The position numbers were made by a program, and so were the translations under genes. 9,384 nucleotides of DNA from the NCBI GenBank assembly GCA_013813125.1, contig JACCSH010000131.1, positions 1 through 9,384 of the forward strand. The letters run 5' to 3'. The DNA comes from Nocardioidaceae bacterium. GTDB taxonomy: Bacteria; Actinomycetota; Actinomycetes; Propionibacteriales; Nocardioidaceae. Below the pieces are notes generated by a model. The model searched no databases, was not told the DNA's origin, and saw nothing but the letters and a program-made list of their open reading frames with translations. Each line of letters starts with the position of its first letter. Position 1 is the stretch's first letter. This document shows positions 1 through 7,226 of this stretch, piece by piece.

Positions 1-480
1 ATGCGCGACACCGCACAGATGATCAAAGCGAGAGTCGGCATCGAGGTGGTGACACTCGACCACGGCAGTTGGGACATGCACTCACGGGTCGGAAAGGTCG
101 ACGCGACCAGCCCGGTCAGCATGGCAGGCATGGCAACTACCTTGGCCCAAGGCCTTGCCGCGTTCTTCGCCGACCTTGGTGTCGAAGGTGACCGGGTGAC
201 CTTGGTGACCTTGACCGAGTTCGGTCGGAGGGTCACGGAGAACGGCACGCAGGGGCTCGACCATGGCTGGGCGAACTCGACGCTGCTGCTGGGCGCTGGA
301 GTTCGAGGTGGGCGCTACTACGGAACCTGGCCCGGGCTCGACAACCTCGCCGATGGCGACTTACGCGTCACGACGAACTATCGAAGCGTGCTGTCGGAAG
401 TCGTGACCAGCAGGTTCGGGGTATCCACCTCAGCGGTGTTCCCGAACTTCCAACCTGAGCCCGTCGGAGTGATGAGCTAA
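1..480 (+). CDS. DUF1501 family protein, C-terminal part (5' end outside window)
   Basis: The 159 visible residues match the C-terminal half of DUF1501 proteins, which resemble the alkaline phosphatase/sulfatase fold and are often exported by Tat. Seen here: a DHGSWDMH segment at about residues 20-27 (family form D.GGWD.H), then LTEFGRRVTENG at about 71-82, DHGWAN at about 87-92, and a GAGVRGGRYYGTWPGL stretch near 98-113. Family members are about 400 residues, so the ATG at position 1 is almost certainly an internal Met and the gene is cut by the window edge. The biochemical role of the family is not settled. In bacteria it commonly sits beside a DUF1800 gene, which would be expected upstream of position 1 (inference). 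It ends with TAA, 64 bp before the next gene, which seems to have its own promoter. Confidence 0.85.
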   Translation: MRDTAQMIKARVGIEVVTLDHGSWDMHSRVGKVDATSPVSMAGMATTLAQGLAAFFADLGVEGDRVTLVTLTEFGRRVTENGTQGLDHGWANSTLLLGAGVRGGRYYGTWPGLDNLADGDLRVTTNYRSVLSEVVTSRFGVSTSAVFPNFQPEPVGVMS

Positions 481-506
481 CGCGTGGGCGGCCCCTGGTC
501 GTCATA

Positions 507-537
507 TTGCACGCAAATTGGAAGAGCCTTGTAGATT
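507..537 (+). promoter_or_regulatory. Candidate promoter giving a leaderless M16 transcript
   Basis: TAGATT at 532-537 fits the actinobacterial -10 form TANNNT. It lies exactly 7 nt before the GTG at 545, the spacing expected when transcription begins at the start codon itself. A weak -35-like TTGCAC is at 507-512, 19 nt upstream. No Shine-Dalgarno sequence is properly placed before 545, which agrees with leaderless initiation. This rests on motif and spacing only. Confidence 0.4.
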
Positions 538-544
538 CGGCGCC

Positions 545-1903
545 GTGACTGCCGATCCGACCGTTCCCGTCGTGAGCCGCACCCTCGATAACGGTTTGCG
601 GGTCGTCGTCAGCCCTACCCCCGGCCTCGGCGTCGTGGCCGTGAACCTCTGGTACGACGTGGGATCGCGTCACGAGGAGCCGCACCGCCAAGGATTCGCG
701 CATCTGTTCGAGCACCTGATGTTCCAGGGTTCTCGACACGTCAAGCCAGGCGACCACTTCGCGCTGCTGCAAGGACACGGCGCATCGCTCAACGCAACCA
801 CCTCATTCGACCGCACCAACTACTACGAGTCGCTGCCTGCCGGTGCACTCGACCTGGCGCTGTGGCTCGAGGCCGACCGGATGGCCTACCTCGATGACGC
901 GTTGACCCAGGAGAACTTCGACAACCAGGTCGACGTCGTCGCCCAGGAGCGCAGCCAACGGATGGACAACGTGCCCTACGGCACGGTTTTCGAGAAGGCG
1001 CTGCCGTTGATCTTCGACGCTGAGCACCCCTATGGACACCTGCCGATCGGCAACATGCGGCACCTCGCGGAGGCGACACTCGACGAGGTGAGTGCGTTCC
1101 ATTCCACCTACTACATGCCCAGCAACGCCGTGCTCACGATAGTGGGAGACGTGACTGAGTTCGAGGCGCTGCGCAAGGCCGAGCAGTACTTCGGGCACAT
1201 CGCACCCGGCACGCCACCCGATCGATCGCTACCGCAGCCCCTCCCCCCTGTCGCTGAGCCGGTCCGCCTCGATGTGTCAGAGGACGTTCCGATGCCGGCG
1301 ATCTGGTTCGCTCTCAGGCTGCCTGCCGACTCACCGACCGGGCGGGAACTGGCGGCTGTCGGCCTCGCGAGCAGCATTGTGGGCGAAGGAGACACCAGCA
1401 GACTGCATCGGCGTCTGGTGCGCCACGACCAGACCGCCATGTCGGCGGGGCTCGGCATCAATGAGCTGATCGCCGGCAACGCGCTGGGCATCGGCTCAGT
1501 GCATGCCGTGCCAGGGCAAGGTCTCGACGAGATCGCCCAGGTGTTCGACGAGGTGGTCAGCCAATTTGCAGTCGTTGGGCCAACCCAGCTCGAGCTCGAC
1601 GTCGCACGCGCCCAGGCCGAACGCGACTGGCTCGACGCGATGAGCACCGCGGCCGGGAGGGCCGACGCGTTGTCAGGCTGCGCGTTGCTCTTCGGTGACC
1701 CCGCGCTGCTCAACGAGCGCCTGCCGGTGCTGCAGGCCATCACCGCCGACGAGGTGCAATCGGCGGCACAGAGGTGGCTGACGTCCGCTGTCCACGCCCA
1801 GGTGCGGGTCGTACCGAGTGCGACCGGCCAAACCGAAGATGCGAGGGCCGTCGAGAGAGCCGACGCGGCCGCGGGGCCGGACTCGTCAGGAGCAGCGATA
1901 TGA
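545..1903 (+). CDS. M16 family zinc metallopeptidase, catalytic subunit
   Basis: This is a 452-residue M16 (insulinase / mitochondrial-processing-peptidase-like) protein of the short, M16B type. The inverted zinc motif HLFEH is at residues 53-57: the two His bind Zn and the Glu is the general base. A third ligand Glu at about residue 135 lies in VVAQER, 77 residues after the motif, as the family requires. The N-terminal strand SRTLDNGLRVVV and NLWYDVGSRHE are typical. The C-terminal half has the usual TSRLHRRL helix but no Tyr where the substrate-binding Arg/Tyr pair would be; the next gene has that pair. There is no signal peptide, so it is probably cytoplasmic. I chose GTG 545 because homologous sequence begins about there and a -10 motif sits 7 nt upstream; a TTG at 518 would add 9 unlikely residues. 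It overlaps the next gene by ATGA. Confidence 0.93.
   Translation: MTADPTVPVVSRTLDNGLRVVVSPTPGLGVVAVNLWYDVGSRHEEPHRQGFAHLFEHLMFQGSRHVKPGDHFALLQGHGASLNATTSFDRTNYYESLPAGALDLALWLEADRMAYLDDALTQENFDNQVDVVAQERSQRMDNVPYGTVFEKALPLIFDAEHPYGHLPIGNMRHLAEATLDEVSAFHSTYYMPSNAVLTIVGDVTEFEALRKAEQYFGHIAPGTPPDRSLPQPLPPVAEPVRLDVSEDVPMPAIWFALRLPADSPTGRELAAVGLASSIVGEGDTSRLHRRLVRHDQTAMSAGLGINELIAGNALGIGSVHAVPGQGLDEIAQVFDEVVSQFAVVGPTQLELDVARAQAERDWLDAMSTAAGRADALSGCALLFGDPALLNERLPVLQAITADEVQSAAQRWLTSAVHAQVRVVPSATGQTEDARAVERADAAAGPDSSGAAI
1888..1892 (+). promoter_or_regulatory. Ribosome binding site of second M16 gene
   Basis: AGGAG lies 7 nt before ATG 1900, inside the end of the upstream gene. It fixes the start at 1900 even though the same frame stays open back to 1774. 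Confidence 0.75.
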
Positions 1904-3255
1904 CGGCTCAGCTCTCCCCACCGACCGTCCGTCCGGCCGATGACTGGCGCTTCCCCAAGGCGACTGAACATCGACTGACGAACGGGATGAGGGTGCTGGC
2001 CTACCACTGCCCGGGGCAGTTCGTGATCGCCGCCTCTTTGCTGTTCGAGGTGTCACTCGAGGTGGAGAGAAGAGACAAGGAGGGTGTGGCGGCTCTGGTC
2101 GCCCGCTGCCTGACCCAAGGCGCCGCTGGCAGGTCGGCTGAGGAGTTCGCTGACGCCCTGGCTCTGTGCGGTGCAGACCTCGGGGCATCCGCCTCGCATG
2201 ATGGCTTCTCGGTGCACCTCTCGACGCCGGTGCCGCATCTCAGCGTCGCACTGCGTTTGATGGCCGACGCGGTCACGGCTCCGGCCTTCGACCGCTTTGA
2301 GTTCGAACACGAGAAGCAGCTGCGACTGCAAGAGATCGAACAGGCCGGCGCTTATCCGCAACATGTCGCGGGGGAGCAGCTCAACGCCGCATTTTTCGCG
2401 GACAGCCGCTCGGCGAGACCCATCGGCGGCTGGACCGAGACCGTCGAGGCGATCGAGCGGAACGACGTGGCCACCTTCGCCCGTGACCACCTTCAACCGG
2501 TCACTGCGACAATGATCATCGCCGGAGACTTCGGAACCGTCGATCCCATCGCGGAAGTCGGGCAAGCCTTTCAAGATTGGCGACACGTCGGTCGCCCAGC
2601 GCCGCCGAGGGAACCGGTAGAAACCGCAGTCTCGCCCCAGGTGGTCCTGGTCGACTGGCCGCAATCACCGCAGTCGACCCTGCGCATCGCGGGTCGCGCT
2701 GTTACCAGAGACGATCAGCGATGGCAGGCGATGTTCGTCGCGAACCACGCAGTCGGCGGCAGCTTCTCCTCGCGGATCAATTCGGTCCTACGGGAGCAGA
2801 AGGGGGTTACCTATGGCGCCAGCTCGGCATTGGAGACGTCGCGCCGAGCCGGCGTCTTCAACGTCTCAACGGCCGTACGGGCCGACGCCACCGTCGAGGC
2901 GGTGCGAGACATCGTCGAGATCCTCACCGCCGCGACCGGCACATTGACCGACGACGAGATAGCCACTTCCGTGCGAGCGGCGACGGAGTCGGCAGCGCTC
3001 GGGTTCGAGCGGGCCGAGGCAGTGGTTACCCGGGTCGAGATGCTGCTGTCGCAAGGGCTGCCCCCCGATCACGTTGACTACAACCTCGCCCGACTGCGAG
3101 CGGTCACGACCGAGGCGGCCAACACGGCATACGCCGATGTGCTGCGAGCCGACCAGCTCACAGTGGTCGTGGTCGGTACCGCCGACGAGCTGCGAAAGCC
3201 GCTGGGCACCTGGGGTTACGCGGCGGTCCGAGAGGTCAGCCCAGAGCTGCGTTGA
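1900..3255 (+). CDS. M16 family peptidase-like protein, non-catalytic partner subunit
   Basis: This 451-residue protein has the M16 fold signature but no zinc site: where HxxEH should be (about residues 66-70) it reads LVARC. It keeps the glycine-rich loop and the Arg/Tyr pair of the C-terminal M16 domain, [20 protein letters not shown] at about 286-305 with Arg292 and Tyr305, which in characterised M16B enzymes bind the substrate C-terminus. Known heterodimeric M16B peptidases and mitochondrial processing peptidase work with one metal-bearing and one metal-free chain, so I infer that this chain and the preceding one form one enzyme with a shared chamber. The ATG overlaps the upstream TGA (ATGA) and has a good AGGAG, which suggests translational coupling and similar amounts of both chains. 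The 3' end overlaps the convergent pgm gene by 20 bp. The substrate is unknown. Confidence 0.92.
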   Translation: MTAQLSPPTVRPADDWRFPKATEHRLTNGMRVLAYHCPGQFVIAASLLFEVSLEVERRDKEGVAALVARCLTQGAAGRSAEEFADALALCGADLGASASHDGFSVHLSTPVPHLSVALRLMADAVTAPAFDRFEFEHEKQLRLQEIEQAGAYPQHVAGEQLNAAFFADSRSARPIGGWTETVEAIERNDVATFARDHLQPVTATMIIAGDFGTVDPIAEVGQAFQDWRHVGRPAPPREPVETAVSPQVVLVDWPQSPQSTLRIAGRAVTRDDQRWQAMFVANHAVGGSFSSRINSVLREQKGVTYGASSALETSRRAGVFNVSTAVRADATVEAVRDIVEILTAATGTLTDDEIATSVRAATESAALGFERAEAVVTRVEMLLSQGLPPDHVDYNLARLRAVTTEAANTAYADVLRADQLTVVVVGTADELRKPLGTWGYAAVREVSPELR

Positions 3256-4867
3256 CCACCTCCACGGCCTCGGCCTGCACCTGTGCGAGATGATCGGGGC
3301 CGCGGAAGGACTCGGCGTAGATCTTGTACACATCTTCGGTTCCGGAAGGGCGCGCCGCGAACCAGGCTGACTCGGTCGTGACCTTCAAGCCACCGATCTC
3401 TGCACTGTTGCCCGGTGCTGTGGTCAGCTTGGCCGTGACCGTTTCGCCGCCGACCGTGTCGGCAGCCACATCGGCCGGTGACAGTTTCGCCAGCTTCGCC
3501 TTCTGCTCCCGGCTGGCCACCGCGTCGATCCGGGCGTACGCCGGGTCGCCGTGCCGGCGTACCAGAGCGGCGTAATGCTGGCTCGGCGTCTGGTCGGTCA
3601 CTGCCAGGATCTCACTGGCGAGCAATGCCATGATGATGCCGTCCTTGTCCGTGGTCCAGGTCGTGCCGCCCTTGCGAAGGAAGGACGCGCCCGCCGACTC
3701 CTCGCCGCCGAAGCCGATGCTGGCATCGAGCAGTCCTGCCACGAACCACTTGAAACCGACGGGCACCTCGACCAGGGTGCGCCCCAGTTCGGCGGCGACC
3801 CGGTCGATCATCGCGGAGCTGACGAGCGTCTTGCCTATCGCCGCGTCGGCCGGCCAGTCGGGCCGGTTGGCAAAGAGGTACCCGATGGAGACAGCCAGAA
3901 AGTGATTGGGGTTCAACAGGCCACCATCGGGTGTGACGATGCCGTGTCTGTCGGCGTCGGCGTCGTTGCCGGTGGAGATGTCGAAGCGGTCACGGGCTGC
4001 GATGAGAGTCGCCATGGCGCTGGGCGACGAGCAGTCCATGCGGATCTTGCCGTCGGTGTCGAGGGTCATGAAGCGCCACGTGGCGTCGACCGAAGAGTTG
4101 ACCACGGTGAGGTCGAGCCCGTACCGCTCGGCGATGGCACCCCAGTAGGCCACGCTCGCTCCGCCCAGGGGATCGGCTCCGATCCGAATTCCGGCTGTCT
4201 TGATCGCGTCGAGGTCCAGCACCTCGACGAGATCTTCGACATACCGGCCCATGAAGTCGTACGTGTCGCAGCCGGCACGAGTCTGCTCACTGGTCGCGCG
4301 CGGGACGCGTGCCACACCGTTGTGCAAGAGGTTGTTGGCCCGATCTTGGATCCAGCCCGTTGCCGCCTGGTCGGCTGGCCCGCCATGCGGCGGGTTGTAC
4401 TTGAACCCGCCGTCGCGTGGGGGGTTGTGCGAAGGCGTCACGACGATGCCGTCAGCCCTGCAACCGTCTGCTCGTCCGTTGAGACGCAGAATCGCGTGCG
4501 ACACCGCCGGGGTGGGGGTGAAACCATTCTGTGCGTCGACCAGCACCTGCACGTCGTTGGCTGTCAGCACCTCCAACGCGCTCTGCCAGGCGGGCAGGGA
4601 GAGTGCGTGAGGGTCGCGGCCGATGAGCAGAGGACCGGTGATCCCCTGCAAGGCTCGATATTCGACTATCGCCTGCGTGGTGGCGACGATGTGTGGCTCG
4701 TTGAAAGCACCGTCCAGACTCGACCCGCGGTGTCCGGACGTTCCGAAGGCCACCTGCTGGTCGGGGTTGTCCGGGTCAGGGACAACGTCGTAGTAGGCCC
4801 CGATGACCGCGTCGACGTCGATCAGGTCTTCGGGCTGGGCGAGTTGTCCTGCGCGGTCGTGAGCCAT
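3236..4867 (-). CDS. pgm: Phosphoglucomutase (alpha-D-glucose phosphate-specific)
   Basis: This 543-residue enzyme interconverts glucose 1-phosphate and glucose 6-phosphate, linking glycolysis with glycogen/trehalose and nucleotide-sugar synthesis. All four family signatures are present: the phosphoserine loop TPSHNPP with Ser146, the Mg-binding loop GNDADADRH with Asp302, Asp304 and Asp306, the sugar-binding loop GGEESAG at 387-393, and the phosphate-binding loop RPSGTE at 506-511. The N-terminus ([16 protein letters not shown]) and FGTSGHRGS match the long E. coli Pgm-type subgroup. I chose ATG 4867 because it puts the active serine at 146, as I recall for E. coli Pgm. An in-frame ATG at 4885 would add six residues (MQQNRA). 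Neither start has a strong Shine-Dalgarno. It is divergent from the epimerase-like gene and convergent with the M16 partner gene, overlapping its last 20 bases. Confidence 0.96.
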   Translation of the reverse strand: MAHDRAGQLAQPEDLIDVDAVIGAYYDVVPDPDNPDQQVAFGTSGHRGSSLDGAFNEPHIVATTQAIVEYRALQGITGPLLIGRDPHALSLPAWQSALEVLTANDVQVLVDAQNGFTPTPAVSHAILRLNGRADGCRADGIVVTPSHNPPRDGGFKYNPPHGGPADQAATGWIQDRANNLLHNGVARVPRATSEQTRAGCDTYDFMGRYVEDLVEVLDLDAIKTAGIRIGADPLGGASVAYWGAIAERYGLDLTVVNSSVDATWRFMTLDTDGKIRMDCSSPSAMATLIAARDRFDISTGNDADADRHGIVTPDGGLLNPNHFLAVSIGYLFANRPDWPADAAIGKTLVSSAMIDRVAAELGRTLVEVPVGFKWFVAGLLDASIGFGGEESAGASFLRKGGTTWTTDKDGIIMALLASEILAVTDQTPSQHYAALVRRHGDPAYARIDAVASREQKAKLAKLSPADVAADTVGGETVTAKLTTAPGNSAEIGGLKVTTESAWFAARPSGTEDVYKIYAESFRGPDHLAQVQAEAVEVVNAALG

Positions 4868-4929
4868 GGCTCGATTCTGCTGCATTGTCGCTGTCGCGGT
4901 TTCGGTGAGGTGATCGAGAGTCTCAGCCC

Positions 4930-4959
4930 TTGATACCGTCTGTTATCGTCTCGTTATCC
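4930..4959 (+). promoter_or_regulatory. Candidate promoter/operator with GTTATC direct repeats
   Basis: This lies in the 112-bp divergent gap between pgm and the SDR gene. TTGATA at 4930-4935 resembles a -35 box, and GTTATC at 4953-4958, 17 nt downstream, is at -10 distance but is a poor -10 match. GTTATC occurs twice, at 4942-4947 and 4953-4958, 11 bp apart (about one helical turn). Both copies are preceded by GTCT or GTCTC, and a half-site GATACC in opposite orientation is at 4932-4937. This could be an operator; no regulator can be named. Confidence 0.3.
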
Positions 4960-4970
4960 GACGCGGAACT

Positions 4971-4975
4971 GGAGG
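4971..4975 (+). promoter_or_regulatory. Ribosome binding site of SDR gene
   Basis: A perfect GGAGG precedes ATG 4980 by only 4 nt, which is short. Another ATG at 4976 is directly adjacent and in a different frame. The reading frame with the Rossmann motif begins at 4980. Confidence 0.65.
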
Positions 4976-4979
4976 ATGG

Positions 4980-5882
4980 ATGCGGGTCTTCGTCACCGGA
5001 GCCACCGGAGTATTAGGGCGGGCCGCGGTAGCGTCGCTGTTGGCGGATGGCCATGAGGTGACTGGGCTGGCTCGCACTCCCGAGAAGCGCGGCGTCGTCG
5101 AGGCACTGGGCGCAGACTCGGCGAGCGCGCAACTGTTCGACGTCGATGCGATGGCTGCTTCTCTGCAGGGGTTCGACGCAGTGTGCAACCTCGTTACCTC
5201 TATCCCGACCGGCATTACCGCGCTTCGGCCGGGCGCCTGGAAGGCCAACGACCGCCTGCGCACGCAGGCTTCCAAGGCGCTGGTGGCTGCCGCTACCGCC
5301 GCCGGTGTACGACGGCTGGTCCAAGAGAGCGTCTCCTTCCTGTACGCCGCTGGCGGTGACGAGTGGATTACCGAGTCCAGCCCGCTGGCGGTCACTCGTG
5401 CTGTTGAGCCGGCAGCCGTTGCCGAGAGCAATGCCAGCCTCTTTGGCTGCGGGCACCGCGAGTCTGTCGTCTTGCGCTTCGGCAATCTCATCGGTGACGA
5501 CGCCATGACTCGTTGGCGCCTGGCGCAGGCGCGGTCAGGTCGCGCCGTCGGCATCGGTCATCCCCAGGGCTGGGCACATGTGGTTCACCCGTCCGATGCT
5601 GGGTCTGCAGTGACAGCGGCGCTATCTGCATCACCGGGGATATACAACGTGGGCGCCGAGCCCGTCCGGCGTGCTGAGATGGCCGCCGTATTCGCCGAAG
5701 CGGCGAGGCGGCCCGAGGTGGGCTTCATGCCGCGATTCGTCGTCAAGCTTGCAGGTGAGCGGTTGGAGCCGTTGACTCGTTCACACCGGATCTCTGCCGA
5801 CAAACTTCACCAGGCGACCGGCTGGAAACCCCGCCACGACACCTTCGAGATGTCGTGGTTGCCTGATCTCGCGAGCCGGTGA
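4980..5882 (+). CDS. Atypical extended SDR / NAD-dependent epimerase-dehydratase-like protein
   Basis: This 300-residue protein belongs to the NAD(P)-binding extended short-chain dehydrogenase family. The N-terminal MRVFVTGATGVLG gives the GxxGxxG nucleotide loop (Gly7, Gly10, Gly13), followed by GHEVTGLAR as the second strand, FDVDAM near 53-58 (the acidic residue for adenine), and LRFGNLIG at 165-172. The late HVVHPSDAGSAV and YNVGAEP are typical of the family. The usual catalytic YxxxK is not recognisable: the expected area, about residues 138-150, reads TRAVEPAAVAES, and only SFLY at 119-122 resembles the serine-strand region. It may therefore be a non-canonical oxidoreductase or an NAD(P)-sensing protein; the substrate cannot be named. 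It has a strong GGAGG, stands alone on its promoter, is divergent from pgm, and is followed 57 bp later by a small gene on the same strand. Confidence 0.88.
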   Translation: MRVFVTGATGVLGRAAVASLLADGHEVTGLARTPEKRGVVEALGADSASAQLFDVDAMAASLQGFDAVCNLVTSIPTGITALRPGAWKANDRLRTQASKALVAAATAAGVRRLVQESVSFLYAAGGDEWITESSPLAVTRAVEPAAVAESNASLFGCGHRESVVLRFGNLIGDDAMTRWRLAQARSGRAVGIGHPQGWAHVVHPSDAGSAVTAALSASPGIYNVGAEPVRRAEMAAVFAEAARRPEVGFMPRFVVKLAGERLEPLTRSHRISADKLHQATGWKPRHDTFEMSWLPDLASR

Positions 5883-5939
5883 AATTCCCCAACGCGCATT
5901 CCGCGAGCCTCGTTCGACTGTTGCACGCACACTAAGCCG

Positions 5940-6134
5940 ATGACCGAGCCTGAGAAGTCAGACCGCGACGAGGCCCTGAGGCGGCGTCGGCTCGATGCGA
6001 TCTTCGGTGACGTGTTGCCTGATCCGACTCGCGACGAGCGGGTGTTGGGTGGCGATATCGGCAGCGCAGAGGAGGACTCGGCTGGAGAGCGGGAGCGGGA
6101 CCTGCTGTCCGACGTACCGCCCCATCACGGCTGA
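5940..6134 (+). CDS. Small charged protein ending in PPHHG
   Basis: A 64-residue, highly charged, probably soluble protein. It begins with a basic-acidic helix-like segment (DRDEALRRRRLDAIFGDVLPD), has an acidic, probably disordered middle rich in Asp, Glu and Ser, and ends DVPPHHG. I recall small uncharacterised actinobacterial proteins with a similar EALRRRRL...FGD start and a PPHxG-like end, which supports this being a real gene; no function is known to me. There are no Cys residues, membrane segments or signal peptide. ATG 5940 lacks a clear Shine-Dalgarno. It lies 57 bp after the SDR gene, so read-through co-transcription is possible, and it converges with mscL with only 18 bp between the stop codons and no visible terminator. 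Confidence 0.68.
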   Translation: MTEPEKSDRDEALRRRRLDAIFGDVLPDPTRDERVLGGDIGSAEEDSAGERERDLLSDVPPHHG

Positions 6135-6152
6135 GTCGACGGTGTGTCCCTG

Positions 6153-6518
6153 TCACGGTTGACGGGCTCGGAGGAGGTCGCGGATCTCAGTCAGCAACGC
6201 GACGTCCTCGGTGACGACCGTTGCGTCCTCGTCGGAGTGGAACAGATGCTCGCGCGCCTTGGTGTAGGGAAGAACGATGAGGAAGTAGACCACGGCCGCG
6301 AGGATGAGGAACGAGATGAGCGCCGTGAAGAAGGCGCCTACCGGAAGGCCGTTAGGTTCGTATGCCGAGAAGTTCGGCACGCCGCCGAATTGGCCCACCA
6401 GACCCATCAGCAGGCTGACTGTCGCGGTCACCACCTCGGCGAAGGCGGCGGCCATGATGAAGGCCACGGCGAGCTCGACGAGATTGCCGCGCAGGACGAA
6501 GTCTTTGAAGCCCTTCAT
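6153..6518 (-). CDS. mscL: Large-conductance mechanosensitive channel MscL
   Basis: This 121-residue protein forms the pentameric membrane channel that opens under hypo-osmotic stress. The N-terminal amphipathic helix KGFKDFVLRGN leads into TM1 (about 13-36). A periplasmic loop with VPNFSAYEPNGLPVG follows, then TM2 (about 60-84, ending VYFLIVLPY). The cytoplasmic tail has the conserved LLTEIRDLL near residues 109-117. I chose ATG 6518 because it has a GGAGG on the minus strand (CCTCC at 6528-6532, 9 nt away) and matches the family N-terminus; the frame is open further upstream but without family similarity. Oddities against M. tuberculosis MscL, aligned at the GFK N-terminus: Phe20 stands where the gate Val21 is, Ala23 replaces Gly24, and Glu15 replaces Asp16. 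It is last in the fmdB-SAF-mscL run. Confidence 0.95.
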   Translation of the reverse strand: MKGFKDFVLRGNLVELAVAFIMAAAFAEVVTATVSLLMGLVGQFGGVPNFSAYEPNGLPVGAFFTALISFLILAAVVYFLIVLPYTKAREHLFHSDEDATVVTEDVALLTEIRDLLRARQP

Positions 6519-6605
6519 GGGATGGGACCTCCGAAGAGAGAGGCGCTGTCGAGGCGCCGGCCGATGAGCAACGAGTGAGGGTAGCAACTCCAAGCGCTCA
6601 GGCGA
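6519..6605 (-). promoter_or_regulatory. SAF-mscL intergenic region with weak promoter candidate and hairpin
   Basis: On the minus strand, TACCCT (complement of 6578-6583) fits TANNNT and could be a -10 box for mscL, but no convincing -35 is present. A 5-bp stem, GGCGC at 6542-6546 with GCGCC at 6554-6558 and a 7-nt loop, lies in the would-be leader, upstream of the GGAGG. mscL may be transcribed both from here and from upstream. Confidence 0.25.
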
Positions 6606-7226
6606 TCAGCTGCTCAGGGTCAGGAAGAGCTGTGTTAGGGCGCTTGCCTGCGCCAGCCGAGCCGCGTCGTTCGGTGTGACGGCGAGCACGATGAGTGCGC
6701 CGTCCCGGCTGTCCTCAGGCAGCTGCGGCAGCGTCACGACTGGGGCGTCGTGTACGACGCGTCGGGCTGTCACGCCAGCGCCAGCTGAGGCCGCATATAA
6801 GTCGACGCGATTCCCCGTGTCGAGCAGTGCCACCACATCAGCGTCGGAAATCCGCACGGGGGCCGCCACAAGTCCCGCTGGGTACCCCGCGACCATGGAT
6901 TCTGCGAGAACGCGGCGGTCGGTCAACGGCTCTCCTGCGCGCATGGGGGCCGCCACCGTCTCGCCGACCAGCTCGTCGCTCGCTGATACTTCGCTGGGCA
7001 CCAGGTCGGTTGTCATCTCCACCACCCGAATGTCAGCGCTAGTGAGGACCGTGCCGGCAGCCAAGTCGCGCGAGGACACAGCGACCGAAGTCGTGGACGG
7101 GAGAGCAGGTGAGAAGATCTGGACCGCCACCATGGCCGCCGCCGACGCTGACGTGGCTGCGACCAGGCGACGGTGCCGCAGCAGCGCGCGCCGCATCATC
7201 GACGCCAGTCGGTGCAGGTCGGCCAT
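6606..7226 (-). CDS. SAF domain / CpaB-like (Flp pilus assembly RcpC-CpaB family) membrane-anchored protein
   Basis: This 206-residue protein has a basic N-terminus (MMRRALLRHRRL), one hydrophobic anchor at about residues 21-38, then an extracytoplasmic SAF domain at about 45-107. The SAF fold is recognisable by VSSRDLAAGTVLTSADIRVVE, VGETVAAPMRAGEPLT and the following LAES. The C-terminal part (about 117-204) resembles the RcpC/CpaB domain: VAAPVRISDADVVALLDTGNRVDLYAA and LIVLAVTPNDAARLAQA. CpaB proteins act in Flp/tight-adherence pilus assembly, but no other pilus genes are in this window, and actinobacteria commonly keep a lone copy between fmdB and mscL (my recollection). Its role there is unknown; I infer an envelope function. 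The start at 7226 is uncertain: ATGs at 7199 and 7196 would remove 9 or 10 residues, and none has a good ribosome site. Confidence 0.85.
   Translation of the reverse strand: MADLHRLASMMRRALLRHRRLVAATSASAAAMVAVQIFSPALPSTTSVAVSSRDLAAGTVLTSADIRVVEMTTDLVPSEVSASDELVGETVAAPMRAGEPLTDRRVLAESMVAGYPAGLVAAPVRISDADVVALLDTGNRVDLYAASAGAGVTARRVVHDAPVVTLPQLPEDSRDGALIVLAVTPNDAARLAQASALTQLFLTLSS

Noticed and set aside
507..515. TTGCACGCA shared with 5921-5929, upstream of two different genes
   Set aside because: A shared 9-mer is expected many times by chance in a 9.4-kb window, and the placement relative to the starts differs.
1111..2007. Minus-strand open frame of 298 codons antisense to the M16 genes
   Set aside because: It has a Ser/Ala/Thr-rich composition typical of a shadow frame and no family similarity; the plus-strand M16 proteins explain the DNA.
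3551..4933. Long plus-strand open frame (460 codons) antisense to pgm
   Set aside because: It mirrors the codon periodicity of pgm, has no recognisable domain, and pgm is certain from its four motifs. Such antisense frames are usual in GC-rich DNA.
6135..6152. Possible terminator between the convergent small gene and mscL
   Set aside because: Only 18 bp, with no stable stem followed by a T-run on either strand.
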